This document shows, one piece after another, positions 34,360 through 45,271 of a DNA stretch of 64,000 nucleotides. The stretch comes from Haliclona indistincta (Eukaryota; Porifera; Demospongiae; Haplosclerida; Chalinidae), in assembly GCA_964017065.1 (NCBI GenBank), contig OZ024784.1:19028905-19092904 (forward strand), written 5' to 3'. The translations under genes were made by a program, and so were the position numbers. The notes beneath the pieces are model-generated. The model was not told where the DNA came from. It ran no database searches and was given only the letters and a program-made list of their open reading frames with translations. The first letter of the stretch is position 1. Each line of letters starts with the position of its first letter.

Positions 34360-35375
34360 CTTCCAATTGATTTGAACAAATTGATTGTAGCATGTAATTT
34401 GAAAAAATGCACCTTTGTAATTTGAACAAAGGTGCCACTTGTTGATGAGAATGCTGCAGTGTATAGTACTATACTAGTGATTTTGGTCAGAATGGCTACA
34501 GAACTGGTGAGGCTAGTTCTACTGATGTACTACATGTACCTTGCCTGAGTGTAGCTGAACCTCGGTCTGACCTGCTTTCTACTACTATAGTACTGGTGCG
34601 TATATACATACCTGAATTAGCTAGCGCACTATAATTAAATCTAAGTTGCACTGAAGTTCGATGTAATGAAAATGACCTAAAAATTAAATGTAGTAGTAAG
34701 GAGTTACTGAATCGCGTTGCTGTTGGTGTATTCCAACAACAATACTATTTTTATAATTATCACAAATAGAGCCTGCTTCATCAGGTGTGAATAGTGTAAC
34801 ATAGATGGCAGGTCAGGTCCACTGGGCCTCTTACATCTGCCTCAACTCCGATGTGGACACGGAGTGTCCGACATGGACACGGTCGCAAGAAGAGGAGAGG
34901 ATCAGATGCTCTCCTCGATCAGCTGCATCAGGGGCTGTCAGGTACAGGATAAAAAATGGCTTGTGATCATTGTGTAATCATGTGCTCATAAAACAACGTA
35001 CATCAATTATTGTCCTAGTAAAACCTGAGATCTGTTAATAGAGTGCTAGAAAGTATACCAAGATCAGCATGGACTGCCAGATTGCAAACAGCTAGTAATG
35101 TCATCCTCTAAATCTCCAGTGTATATGCCTTACAAGTTATAGAACAGTGTAGTGGGATATTAAATTGTGCTAGTCAGTGCTACAACTATATGTCAGGCAG
35201 CTTAGCTATTCCAGATTCATGAGTATAACACACGGTATCACAATTATGAAGCAACGTTAACATCGTCACAAAATAATACGAAAAAAATTGTAGATGCAAT
35301 ACACGGGCACAACGTGGCAGTATAACTACTAGCAGCTAGGGTCAGAGACCTTTGTACCTTGTGGTCACGAGAGCA
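34360..35375. other. Spacer between NTPase and transposase genes
   Basis: About 1 kb with no ORF or family I can recognise. It contains the small inverted motif GTGGACACGGAGTGTCC near 34853. It is the presumed promoter region of the transposase gene. Confidence 0.4.
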
Positions 35376-38300
35376 ATGAGTAAGGACAACTCTTCCTGCA
35401 CAGTCCAAGGTAAGAATATCCATGGAAACGCGGATTATACAACTTACTCAACGATTTTATACTTTGAGCTTAAACTTGTATAATTATTTTTATGCACAAA
35501 ATAAACATTGCAAAAATTAGCATACACTACAGGCCACTGGTGTTATCATAGTTTGGTAAACATCTTCCCACTTCTTGTTGTGTAGGTGATATACAAGTAC
35601 TTGGAAAGTGCATTTCTTGTGCTTGCTCAAGGAAATCTGTTGAATTTTGTAGTGTAAACAGACGGCATACAGGAGTAAATGCCAGCATTTGCCATAGATG
35701 TTGCGAGGACACAACTGTGACGATCAGCAAGTGCAGAAGAGATCTGCTTCATAAGGAGCCAAACGGCATTATAAGCACTAAGCTCGAAGTGTTGAACAAT
35801 CCAGACAAGAACTTCGCAGAGACTAAATGTCTTGCAAATGAAATCCCAATTTGCAGTCTCCAATTGTGCGGTCTCAGAGTAGAAAAAGCAGTTGAAGGGC
35901 TAGAAGAAAGAGGCTGTGCCCTAGGGTATATTGACCAATACAAGACTGAAACATGGGATGCCTGGATGAATTCTTTTCAGTTGCAGACATGTACAAGATA
36001 TTCAATTCGAAAAGGAAAGTATACACCAATAAACACAGAGAAACATGGGCTAGTCCAATACAGTGAGAAGATAGTTGGCTATACGGTCAAGCATAGCCAA
36101 ACATACCACTGCTTTCGTGCTGGTAATGGAAGGCTTAAACCAGAAAAAGATGATCCACTTTTACGGCGAAGTGCTCCAGGTAGCAAGTGTATGGGTTGCC
36201 CTGCAAAAATACATACACGACTGCTCCTACTCAAAAATGGAATTGAAGTGCTTGAAGTAAAGATTCCTCTTCTATCTGTTCACAAAGAACATGATCCTTC
36301 ATCAGCTGCTGATCTACTATGTCTACGGCCTCTTCCTGAAATAGAGGAAAAAGTCAAGAGTCTAGTACAACAAGCGTATCTACGACAGGTAACACTAAAA
36401 CTTACTGTCGAGGACTGGGTCGAGCATGAACTGATTCCGCAACACCTTACCAAGGAGATCATTCAGCAAAAACCTTCAAGGTTAAATCGAGTGTACTACC
36501 CAAACCGACGTGACATTAGAAACATGTCCAGGAAGGCCATCATTGAGCAGCGGACATCAAAGTTTGACCAGGAAGTTCTGGAGATGTATCTAAAGGAGAA
36601 AGGAGGAACAAGACTGAAGTACTTCCTCAAGAAGTACACAAACCACAAAGATATGTAAGACGGCTAACATGCACATCACCATAGAGACATTGTTTTTTTG
36701 TGTGTAGAAGTGTAACGCAACAGGAAAACACGGATACAGCCATTTCTCCTACAGCAATGTACAGCAATGATTTTCCAAGGTATAAACACAACATAAATAT
36801 TATGCCAGAAATTTTTATTTTATAATTACGTATGATAATAGTATTTAACACTTCACCTACAGCACAAGCACACAACTGACAGGTCATGACACTTTGTTAC
36901 AAGAGATTGACATAGCTGTAAAAAAGCTACCCCGTGAGATATATGTGGAAGAACTTGTAGATGGAGATGGTATCACTGAGCCAAGCTTTCTACTAGTGTT
37001 CCAGACACCACACCAGCAACGTCTACTTTGCAAATATGGCAACACAGTCTCTTGCATGGATGCCATCTACCGCACAACTAAATATGGATTTCCCTGCTTC
37101 TTTTTAGTTGTCAAAACGTCGCTTGGTACAGGCCAGGTTGTGGGTACTATCATCCCTCAGTATGAGACGACAGAACTCATAGCGAAAGGCCTCGAAGTTC
37201 TCAAGTCATGGAATCCAGAGTGGAAACCTAACTACTTCATGACTGACAAATCAGCACAGGAATTGGAAGCAATCCAAACCATTCATCCTACTACAGTGCG
37301 ATTTATCTGTGATTTTCACAGGGCTCAAGCTCAACATAGATGGATTGCTAAGGGATCAAATGGTGTGCAACCAGAAGACCGAGGAAAGATCACCACAGAT
37401 TTGAAAGCTCTGGCATACACCTGCAATGGTAAGTAATTACTCAAAGTTCTGCTTCTTGGCTTGCCAGGAGGCTGAGATACATGTGAATTATCTTTGCCAT
37501 GCTCATGTTCTGGGATTTTTGTTCAATAGGATATACTGCATACATGCTCACTTGTAGTTGTTACAAATTCAAGCGTCTTGTTTACGTCATCAGCCAACTG
37601 ACGTTGTGAGTTTATAGCATGGCCAAGCATTTACAAATACTTGATCAAAAACGAGCCCATAAATTTTGTCAAATGTCTGGCTATGGCGTAGCTAGGTGAG
37701 TTGTAGCTTAATTAGAGTTCTAATTGAACGTGCTCGTTCATCATACAGGCTTAATGTTATGCACAATAGCTATCTCATCCAAACTTAGTAATTGGTTATG
37801 AATTCTGTAGAGAGCTAGGAGCAAGGGAATAAAACAGCCACTGGCAAATACACATGAATCCAATTGCTTATCTTTCCACACTCACATTCACAAATTATGT
37901 GAACAGCTAGTGTGCTAGTTTCAGAGTATACTTGGGGCATTGCCATGAGCATAACTAACTAGTCAAGGGCATCGCGTCTTGTGCTATACGGCATACAATT
38001 AATGCACGATTAATGCACAAATAGAACACAAGCCAAAAACGAGTACTCCACATGTATTTGTCATTAAGAGATGTCTTGAGTGCAATTATACACTGTATGG
38101 CAAAAGACATGGTGGTTCAACTGCTAGTACATAATGTTTTTACAGAGGAAGAGTTTACCAAACAGCTTGAAGACATACGTCAACAGCAGTACTACACACT
38201 AAACCCCAAATTTCAAGATTACCTAGAAAAAGAATGGATCACATGCAAAGCTGTAAGTGTATGGCAAATTAATTTCATCATGCATACCTGCTCTTTTCTT

Positions 38301-41300
38301 TAGCTTTGGTCTCATGTGTTCAGAACAAAATTTCATGCTGAGATTGATACTGACAATTTAACAGAATCATTCAACCATACTCTTCGCACCCGCTACCTGC
38401 ATTTGCAACAAGACAAAACTGTTGCAGCGTTTGTGAAATTGCTTGTCGATGTTGTCTTCACAGAACACGAGAGGGAGTACGCCATTGCTACTGCTCAACA
38501 AACAGATTCTTATCGTCTTCCGAGATACAATTTGCCGAAGTACCTCCAAAACCGCCCTCGTCCTGTACAGGCAGCTTGTCTACTGAATCTAGAAAGAGGA
38601 AAAGAAATCGACCGTGAGGACATCACTGAAATACAAGATGGTGAATTTGTTGTTAAGATGCCTCTTGCAAAAAAATGTACGGTCAATATACCAGATGGGA
38701 AATGCTCTTGCTATCAATTCATTAACAAACGCCATCCTTGCAAGCACATGTTCGCTGTGTTTTCTCACTTTCCCCAATGGTCGTGGGCCTCCCTTCCTAC
38801 TAGTCTCACTAACAGTGAGTATTTAACACTCGATTCTGTTATGCTCAATTCTGCAACTCTCAATTCTTCTACACTGTATGTTACAGATGAGAACACCACC
38901 GACGGTAAGCAACTGTCACATAATAAACTGTCCGTACAATAAAATTATTTTTTTACAGACCACAAACCAATTGCGGCAGATTTACCAGTGCAAACTTCTA
39001 AAACACATTTGCTAAAAAAGCTGCAACAGGAAACAAGGGACACACTAGCCATGTGTCAATCAGTTGTCTACTTGACAAATAGTATCGAAACTCTTCAGCA
39101 GGTGAAACAACAAGCGCAGACAATGTACAGAGCGCTAACCAACTCAGCTTCAGTAGTGTCGAGTGACGGCCTAAATGTCTTTCCCATCCTTTCAAAGGCT
39201 GGTAAAGATGAAACTAGAAGAAAACGGAAAAAAACAAGTTCGGTCAAAACTCCCTAAGCGTTTGCTGAAAAAGAAAGACCCACTGATAGCAGCTACAGTG
39301 CCATCTTGCGGGAGGCCAAAACAAAAAAGGACGAGACGTACAACAAAGATGACTACACAAGTCAGCATGGCCACTCGCCTTTTAAGGAAAGCTAGACTGA
39401 GAAAGACTAAGGGTACTCTGCACATACATGAGACACTTCACATAATTATGATACTACTACAGGTCCAAGTGCACAACAAACAGTAGTAAAGTGTCATTCT
39501 ACAAGTACGCAGCAGATTACAAACTATTCCACATTGATTGGTAAGGCGTGCATTAATTAACTCAGTAAGTATGCTAAAATTTAGCAGGCATTAAGCGGCG
39601 TAGGTATGGGGATTCTTCACAGCTTGATGAAGAACATGATCAGCAGACACAGTCTATCAATCCTGTATGTGAAATGTTCATGTACTCTACAGCACCACAA
39701 GTTTATTACATACACACAATAGGAACCATGCAACTTTACCAAATCATCATTAGGAGTTGCTACTCCAAAAGTATCACAAGGTACTGCAACAATAGTGTGT
39801 GTGATGCATGGGTTCTAATATTTTCCCACATTCATGACACAGCAACTACTGGGTTCCAATGCTCACGTGCTGTAAGTCGCTGTGGTCAATGTCGAGGATG
39901 CCTACGGGTTGACGATTGTGGTCAGTGCGCTGAGTGTCTAGATAAGAAAAAATTTGGTGGACCTGGCAGAAAGAAAAAGGCATGTAAAAATAAAAAATGC
40001 AAAATCAAGCGAAAGCAGCCAAGTCACCAGTCTGTACAGGACATCACTTCTTCATCTGACATGACCAGTAAGCTAGAAAAGGTACTTAAAATAATTTCAT
40101 ACATCTATCAGTACAAGCAGTAGAGCAAAAAGACAAAGATGTGAGTATGAAGCTGTTATGCTCAATCCAAGGTATAATTAAGTAGTCAGCCAAATCATAT
40201 TACTGTCTTGAACACAATATAAACACCACAGCTGGTCCTCCTATGGATCCTCATCTTTCAAGTCCATTGCTACTCCCTCAGGTACATAATTAGGACTGAA
40301 ACAAATTTTGCCAATAGAACTGCAAAAGAATATTGCAGTGCTTTGACTCGTTTGATTTATAACTCAATACTATGCTAAAATATTCTACACTGCTGGATGA
40401 ATTCTATTGGAACTGGTTGTATGTTGATATGCGTGTTTTTATGTCTGTTTCTTCGTATTTGACGACTATTTGAATACAAAAACTACTTATAATCTTAATT
40501 GCAAGCTGCGCATATAAAAACAATTGTGTGTTGAATTTTCGCAAGTTTAATTGCCGTCGCAAGGATGGACAAAAATTTCTAGCAAAGAATCCATAGTAGC
40601 AGTGTACGATTACGCATGGCTATACAACAACATGCCTAATAAGGAAGTTTTTCATTGCACCGAACAGCAGAAAGGTTTTCTTGGAATGATAAGTACCTTC
40701 AGTCCCACATCTTCAAAATTAACCTGGGAATGAGTACATTATGCATGCAGTTTATAACTACAGTGAAACCTGCTTAACAAGACCACCCTTCGGACCAAAA
40801 TTTGTGGCTTAATAGAGAGTGCCGAAAATCATGTATAGAACGATCAAAAATTGTGGCTTTAATAAAATAGAAGTGGTCTTATTACACAAGTGGTCAGGTT
40901 TCACTGTACTCACTCTTCACATTATAACTAAAGTGTAAAGTGAAACACTGATATTGTACATGTAAACTACATTTTATGTCACTTTTGCAGATTCAAGTGG
41001 ATCAAAGTTATAGTTATGATGAACAGCACAGCATACCACCATTATTTGTAAGTTTATAACGACATAATAAACTTCACAAAATTAATAATCTCACTTGGCA
41101 GGAACATGCACAGTTTTTTCAACAATCACAATTCTCACTGCAACATTTGAACACCACAATATGGCGACTACAAACTGCAATTGCCTTCAAGGTGTCTACT
41201 GATTCTACCAAATGCCTCCTGCCTCCAGTAGTAAAACCGAGTGCAAGTATTTACAGAGATGTACAGCAAGTTCTTAGTTCACTGGACAGACAAATTGATG

Positions 41301-41776
41301 AAATTATAGGAGATGGGAATTGCTTATTTAGAACTCTCTCAAAGACAGTATTCGGTGTTGAAACAGGCCACCTTTTGCTAAGAGGTCTTCTCACTTCCTT
41401 CACATCAAACAACCAATCAACTATCGGGAAGTTTTGTAATGGAAAGATAGAAGATCATTGTGCTCAAATGTCAAAGGAGGCTACATTTGGAACGCAAGCA
41501 GAATTACATGCAGCTGCATCCTTTTTCCAGGCACCAATTTTTGTGCTATGTAAGCTAAATGAGAAAAGTGAGTGGACCTGGATCAAGTATGCACCAATAC
41601 CACCAACACTACTAGAATGCACTCCAGATACCTCAACACCTCCTTCACACTTTCGATTTGAGATCCTTCACCAAGGCTGTCATTTTAGTCGTATTGCACC
41701 CAAAGCAGTGTCTGAATCAGAACTACCAACACCGGAACTTTCAGGCAAAGAAGACGATGGAGGAACTATCGCATAG
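35376..41776 (+). CDS. Mutator-like transposase fused to SWIM, CXXC and OTU domains
   Basis: Proposed start MSKDNSSCTVQ (35376), spliced at 35411 to an exon with many Cys residues. Domains in order: a WRKY-GCM1/FLYWCH-like finger (YHCFRAG, SKCMGCPAKIH, HKEHDPSS); the MULE DDE core with first Asp in CMDAIYRTTKYG, second in YFMTDKSAQEL, the CDFHRAQ motif and the Glu in NLTESFNHTLR; a SWIM finger (KCSCYQF, HPCKHMFAVF; 38690-38770); a basic tail; a CXXC finger (CGQCRGC, CGQCAECLDKKKFGG, KACKNKKC; 39870-40012); and an OTU domain (catalytic DGNCLF and a C-terminal GCHFSRI His; 41290-41705). Exons 39435-41776 join in phase. A one-base frame change in an A7 run (39228-39234) is needed to link the SWIM half to the CXXC-OTU half. 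So this is either one gene with a lesion or assembly error, or two genes. Confidence 0.82.
40761..40906. mobile_element. MITE with CAGTGAAACCTG termini, TA duplication
   Basis: About 146 bp, starting CAGTGAAACCTGCTTAA and ending CAGGTTTCACTG, flanked by TA. It sits in an intron between the CXXC and OTU exons of the giant element's transposase. This is a third layer of transposon nesting in the window. Confidence 0.75.
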
Positions 41777-41950
41777 AATGACACTATTATACTATTAGTA
41801 TCACCTATTATAGTATACCTATTATACTATTAGTATTATCACCTTAGCCTTGGCTAAAACATATATAGTAGAAAGTGAACTGATAAACAAGGCTAAGGAT
41901 GAATCAAGTAATTATAACGAATTGCACATGCTATATTTTACTAAGGCACA

Positions 41951-44900
41951 GTACAACCCCACAACCAGTACAATGACACAACCACCAGTACAACCTCACA
42001 ACCAGCACAACCAGTACAATCACACAACCAGTACAACCCCACAACCAGCACAACCTCACAACCAGCACAACCTCACAACCCCACAACCAGTACAACCCCA
42101 CAACCAGTACAACCAGCACAACCAGTACAACCCCACAACCAGTACAACCACACAACCAGTACAACCTCACAACCAGTACAACCTCACAACCAGTACAACC
42201 CCACAACCAGTACAACCTCACAACCAGTACAACCACACAACCAGTACAACCTCACAACCTGTACAACCTCACAACCTGTACAACCACACAACCTGTACAA
42301 CCACACAACCAGTACAACCACACAACCAGTACAACCTCACAACCACTACAACCCCACAACCAGTACAACCTCACAACCAGTACAACCCCACAACCAGTAC
42401 AACCTCACAACCTCACAACCAGTGCAACCCCACAACCAGTACAACCTCACAACCAGTACAACCCCACAACCAGTACAACCTCACAACCAGTACAACCACA
42501 CAACCAGTACAACCAGCACAACCAGTACAACCCCACAACCAGTACAACCTCACAACCAGTACAACCACACAACCAGTACAACCACACAACCAGTACAACC
42601 CCACAACCAGTACAACCCCACAACCAGTACAACCTCACAACCAGTACAACCCCACAACCAGTACAACCTCACAACCTCACAACCAGTGCAACCCCACAAC
42701 CAGTACAACCTCACAACCAGTACAACCCCACAACCAGTACAACCTCACAACCAGTACAACCACACAACCAGTACAACCCCACAACCAGTACAACCTCACA
42801 ACCAGTACAACCCCACAACCAGTACAACCTCACAACCAGTACAACCCCACAACCAGTACAACCTCACAACCTCACAACCAGTGCAACCCCACAACCAGTA
42901 CAACCTCACAACCAGTACAACCCCACAACCAGTACAACCTCACAACCAGTACAACCACACAACCAGTACAACCAGCACAACCAGTACAACCCCACAACCA
43001 GTACAACCTCACAACCAGTACAACCACACAACCTGTACAACCACACAACCAGTACAACCACACAACCAGTACAACCTCACAACCACTACAACCCCACAAC
43101 CAGTACAACCTCACAACCAGTACAACCCCACAACCAGTACAACCTCACAACCTCACAACCAGTGCAACCCCACAACCAGTACAACCTCACAACCAGTACA
43201 ACCCCACAACCAGTACAACCTCACAACCAGTACAACCACACAACCAGTACAACCAGCACAACCAGTACAACCCCACAACCAGTACAACCTCACAACCAGT
43301 ACAACCACACAACCAGTACAACCCCACAACCAGTACAACCTCACAACCAGTACAACCCCACAACCAGTACAACCTCACAACCAGTACAACCCCACAACCA
43401 GTACAACCTCACAACCTCACAACCAGTGCAACCCCACAACCAGTACAACCTCACAACCAGTACAACCCCACAACCAGTACAACCTCACAACCAGTACAAC
43501 CACACAACCAGTACAACCAGCACAACCAGTACAACCCCACAACCAGTACAACCTCACAACCAGTACAACCACACAACCAGTACAACCCCACAACCAGTAC
43601 AACCTCACAACCAGTACAACCACACAACCAGTACAACCTCACAACCAGTACAACCCCACAACCAGTACAACCTCACAACCAGTACAACCACACAACCAGT
43701 ACAACCCCACAACCAGTACAACCTCACAACCAGTACAACCACACAACCAGTACAACCTCACAACCAGTACAACCCCACAACCAGTACAACCTCACAACCA
43801 GTACAACCACACAACCAGTACAACCAGCACAACCAGTACAACCCCACAACCAGTACAACCACACAACCAGTACAACCAGTACAACCCCACAACCAGTACA
43901 ACCCCACAACCAGTACAACCCCACAACCAGCACAACCTCACAACCAGCGCAACCTCACAACCCCACAACCAGTACAACCACACAACCAGTACAACCCCAC
44001 AACCAGCACAACCACACAACCACACAACCAGCACAACCCCACAACCAGTACAACCACACAACCAGTACAACCTCACAACCAGTACAACCACACAACCAGT
44101 ACAACCAGCACAACCAGTACAACCCCACAACCAGTACAACCTCACAACCAGTACAACCCTACAACCAGCACAACCTCACAACCAGCACAACCTCACAACC
44201 AGTACAACCACACAACCAGTACAACCCCACAACCAGTACAACCACACAACCAGTACAACCACACAACCAGTACAACCAGCACAACCAGTACAACCAGTAC
44301 AACCACACAACCAGCACAACCCCACAACCAGCACAACCTCACAACCACACAACCCCACAACCAGTACAACCACACAACCATGTACAACCAGCACAACCAG
44401 TACAACCCCACAACCAGTACAACCCCACAACCAGTACAACCACACAACCAGTACAACCACACAACCAGTACAACCTCACAACCAGTACAACCACACAACC
44501 TGTACAACCCCACAACCAGTACAACCACACAACCAGTACAACCAGCACAACCAGTACAACCAGTACAACCACACAACCAGCACAACCCCACAACCAGCAC
44601 AACCTCACAACCACACAACCCCACAACCAGTACAACCACACAACCATGTACAACCAGCACAACCAGTACAACCCCACAACCAGTACAACCCCACAACCAG
44701 TACAACCACACAACCAGTACAACCACACAACCAGTACAACCACACAACCAGTACAACCACACAACCAGTACAACCTCACAACCAGTACAACCTCACAACC
44801 TGTACAACCACACAACCAGTACAACCACACAACCAGTACAACCACACAACCAGCACAACCTCACAACCCCACAACCAGTACAACCTCACAACCAGTACAA

Positions 44901-45210
44901 CCTCACAACCTGTACAACCTCACAACCAGTACAACCACACAACCAGCACAACCAATACAACCCCACAACCAATACAACCCCACAACCAGTACAACCCCAC
45001 AACCAGTACAACCCCACAACCAGTACAACCCCACAACCAGTACAACGACTCACACAAGTAGTTCAAACAGTACTACAGTAGTCTTGTCCACTGTCGACAT
45101 GTCCAGCAAGAAAGCAATATTGGCATCCACGTGCGCGACGTGCGAATGGGAGGGGAGAGACGCAAAATACGATGATGTCATTATGACGGATGCGACATAT
45201 AGACTGCACC
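41951..45210. repeat. Right terminal inverted repeat of the giant element
   Basis: About 3.1 kb of the 17-bp unit ACAACCCCACAACCAGT and variants (41951-45045), followed by the unique tip 45058-45210 that matches 28141-28287 in inverted orientation. It is twice as long as the left array. A 1141-codon open frame across it is an artefact of a 17-bp period without stops. Only 174 bp (41777-41950) separate it from the transposase stop. Confidence 0.93.
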
Positions 45211-45271
45211 TAGCGCTACCCAATCAAAAACATGGCGGCCGATGGCCTAGTCTGAAGAAAGAATCTGAGGG
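45211..45271 (+). promoter_or_regulatory. COG2 promoter/5' UTR with CCAAT box and short uORF
   Basis: Immediately right of the element: possible target duplicate TAGCGCTA, a CCAAT motif (45220-45224), then ATGGCGGCC at 45232 in a TISU-like context. That ATG opens an 8-codon uORF (MAADGLV, TGA at 45253-45255) ahead of the COG2 start at 45272. Confidence 0.55.

Larger units (their letters stand above)
20282..45210. mobile_element. Giant Mutator-like element (about 17.1 kb) with nested P-like elements
   Basis: The left tip (GGTGCAGTC at 20282-20290, continuing after the P-like insertion at 28141) is the inverted complement of the right tip ending at 45210. The non-repetitive part (28141-28287 versus 45058-45210) is nearly identical apart from a few substitutions and a 9-bp duplication in the right copy. 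Inward of this, both ends run into long arrays of the same 17-bp repeat. Flanks CAGCGCTA (left) and TAGCGCTA (right) could be an 8-bp target duplication with one mismatch, but the motif is palindromic, so the boundary is ambiguous by a few bases. It encodes a P-loop NTPase and a MULE-SWIM-CXXC-OTU protein, both on plus. Classification as Mutator-like rests on the transposase. Confidence 0.85.

Noticed and set aside
45232..45255. ATG at 45232 as the COG2 start
   Set aside because: It reaches a stop after seven codons; the COG2-like sequence (SASGELCF) is in frame only from 45272.
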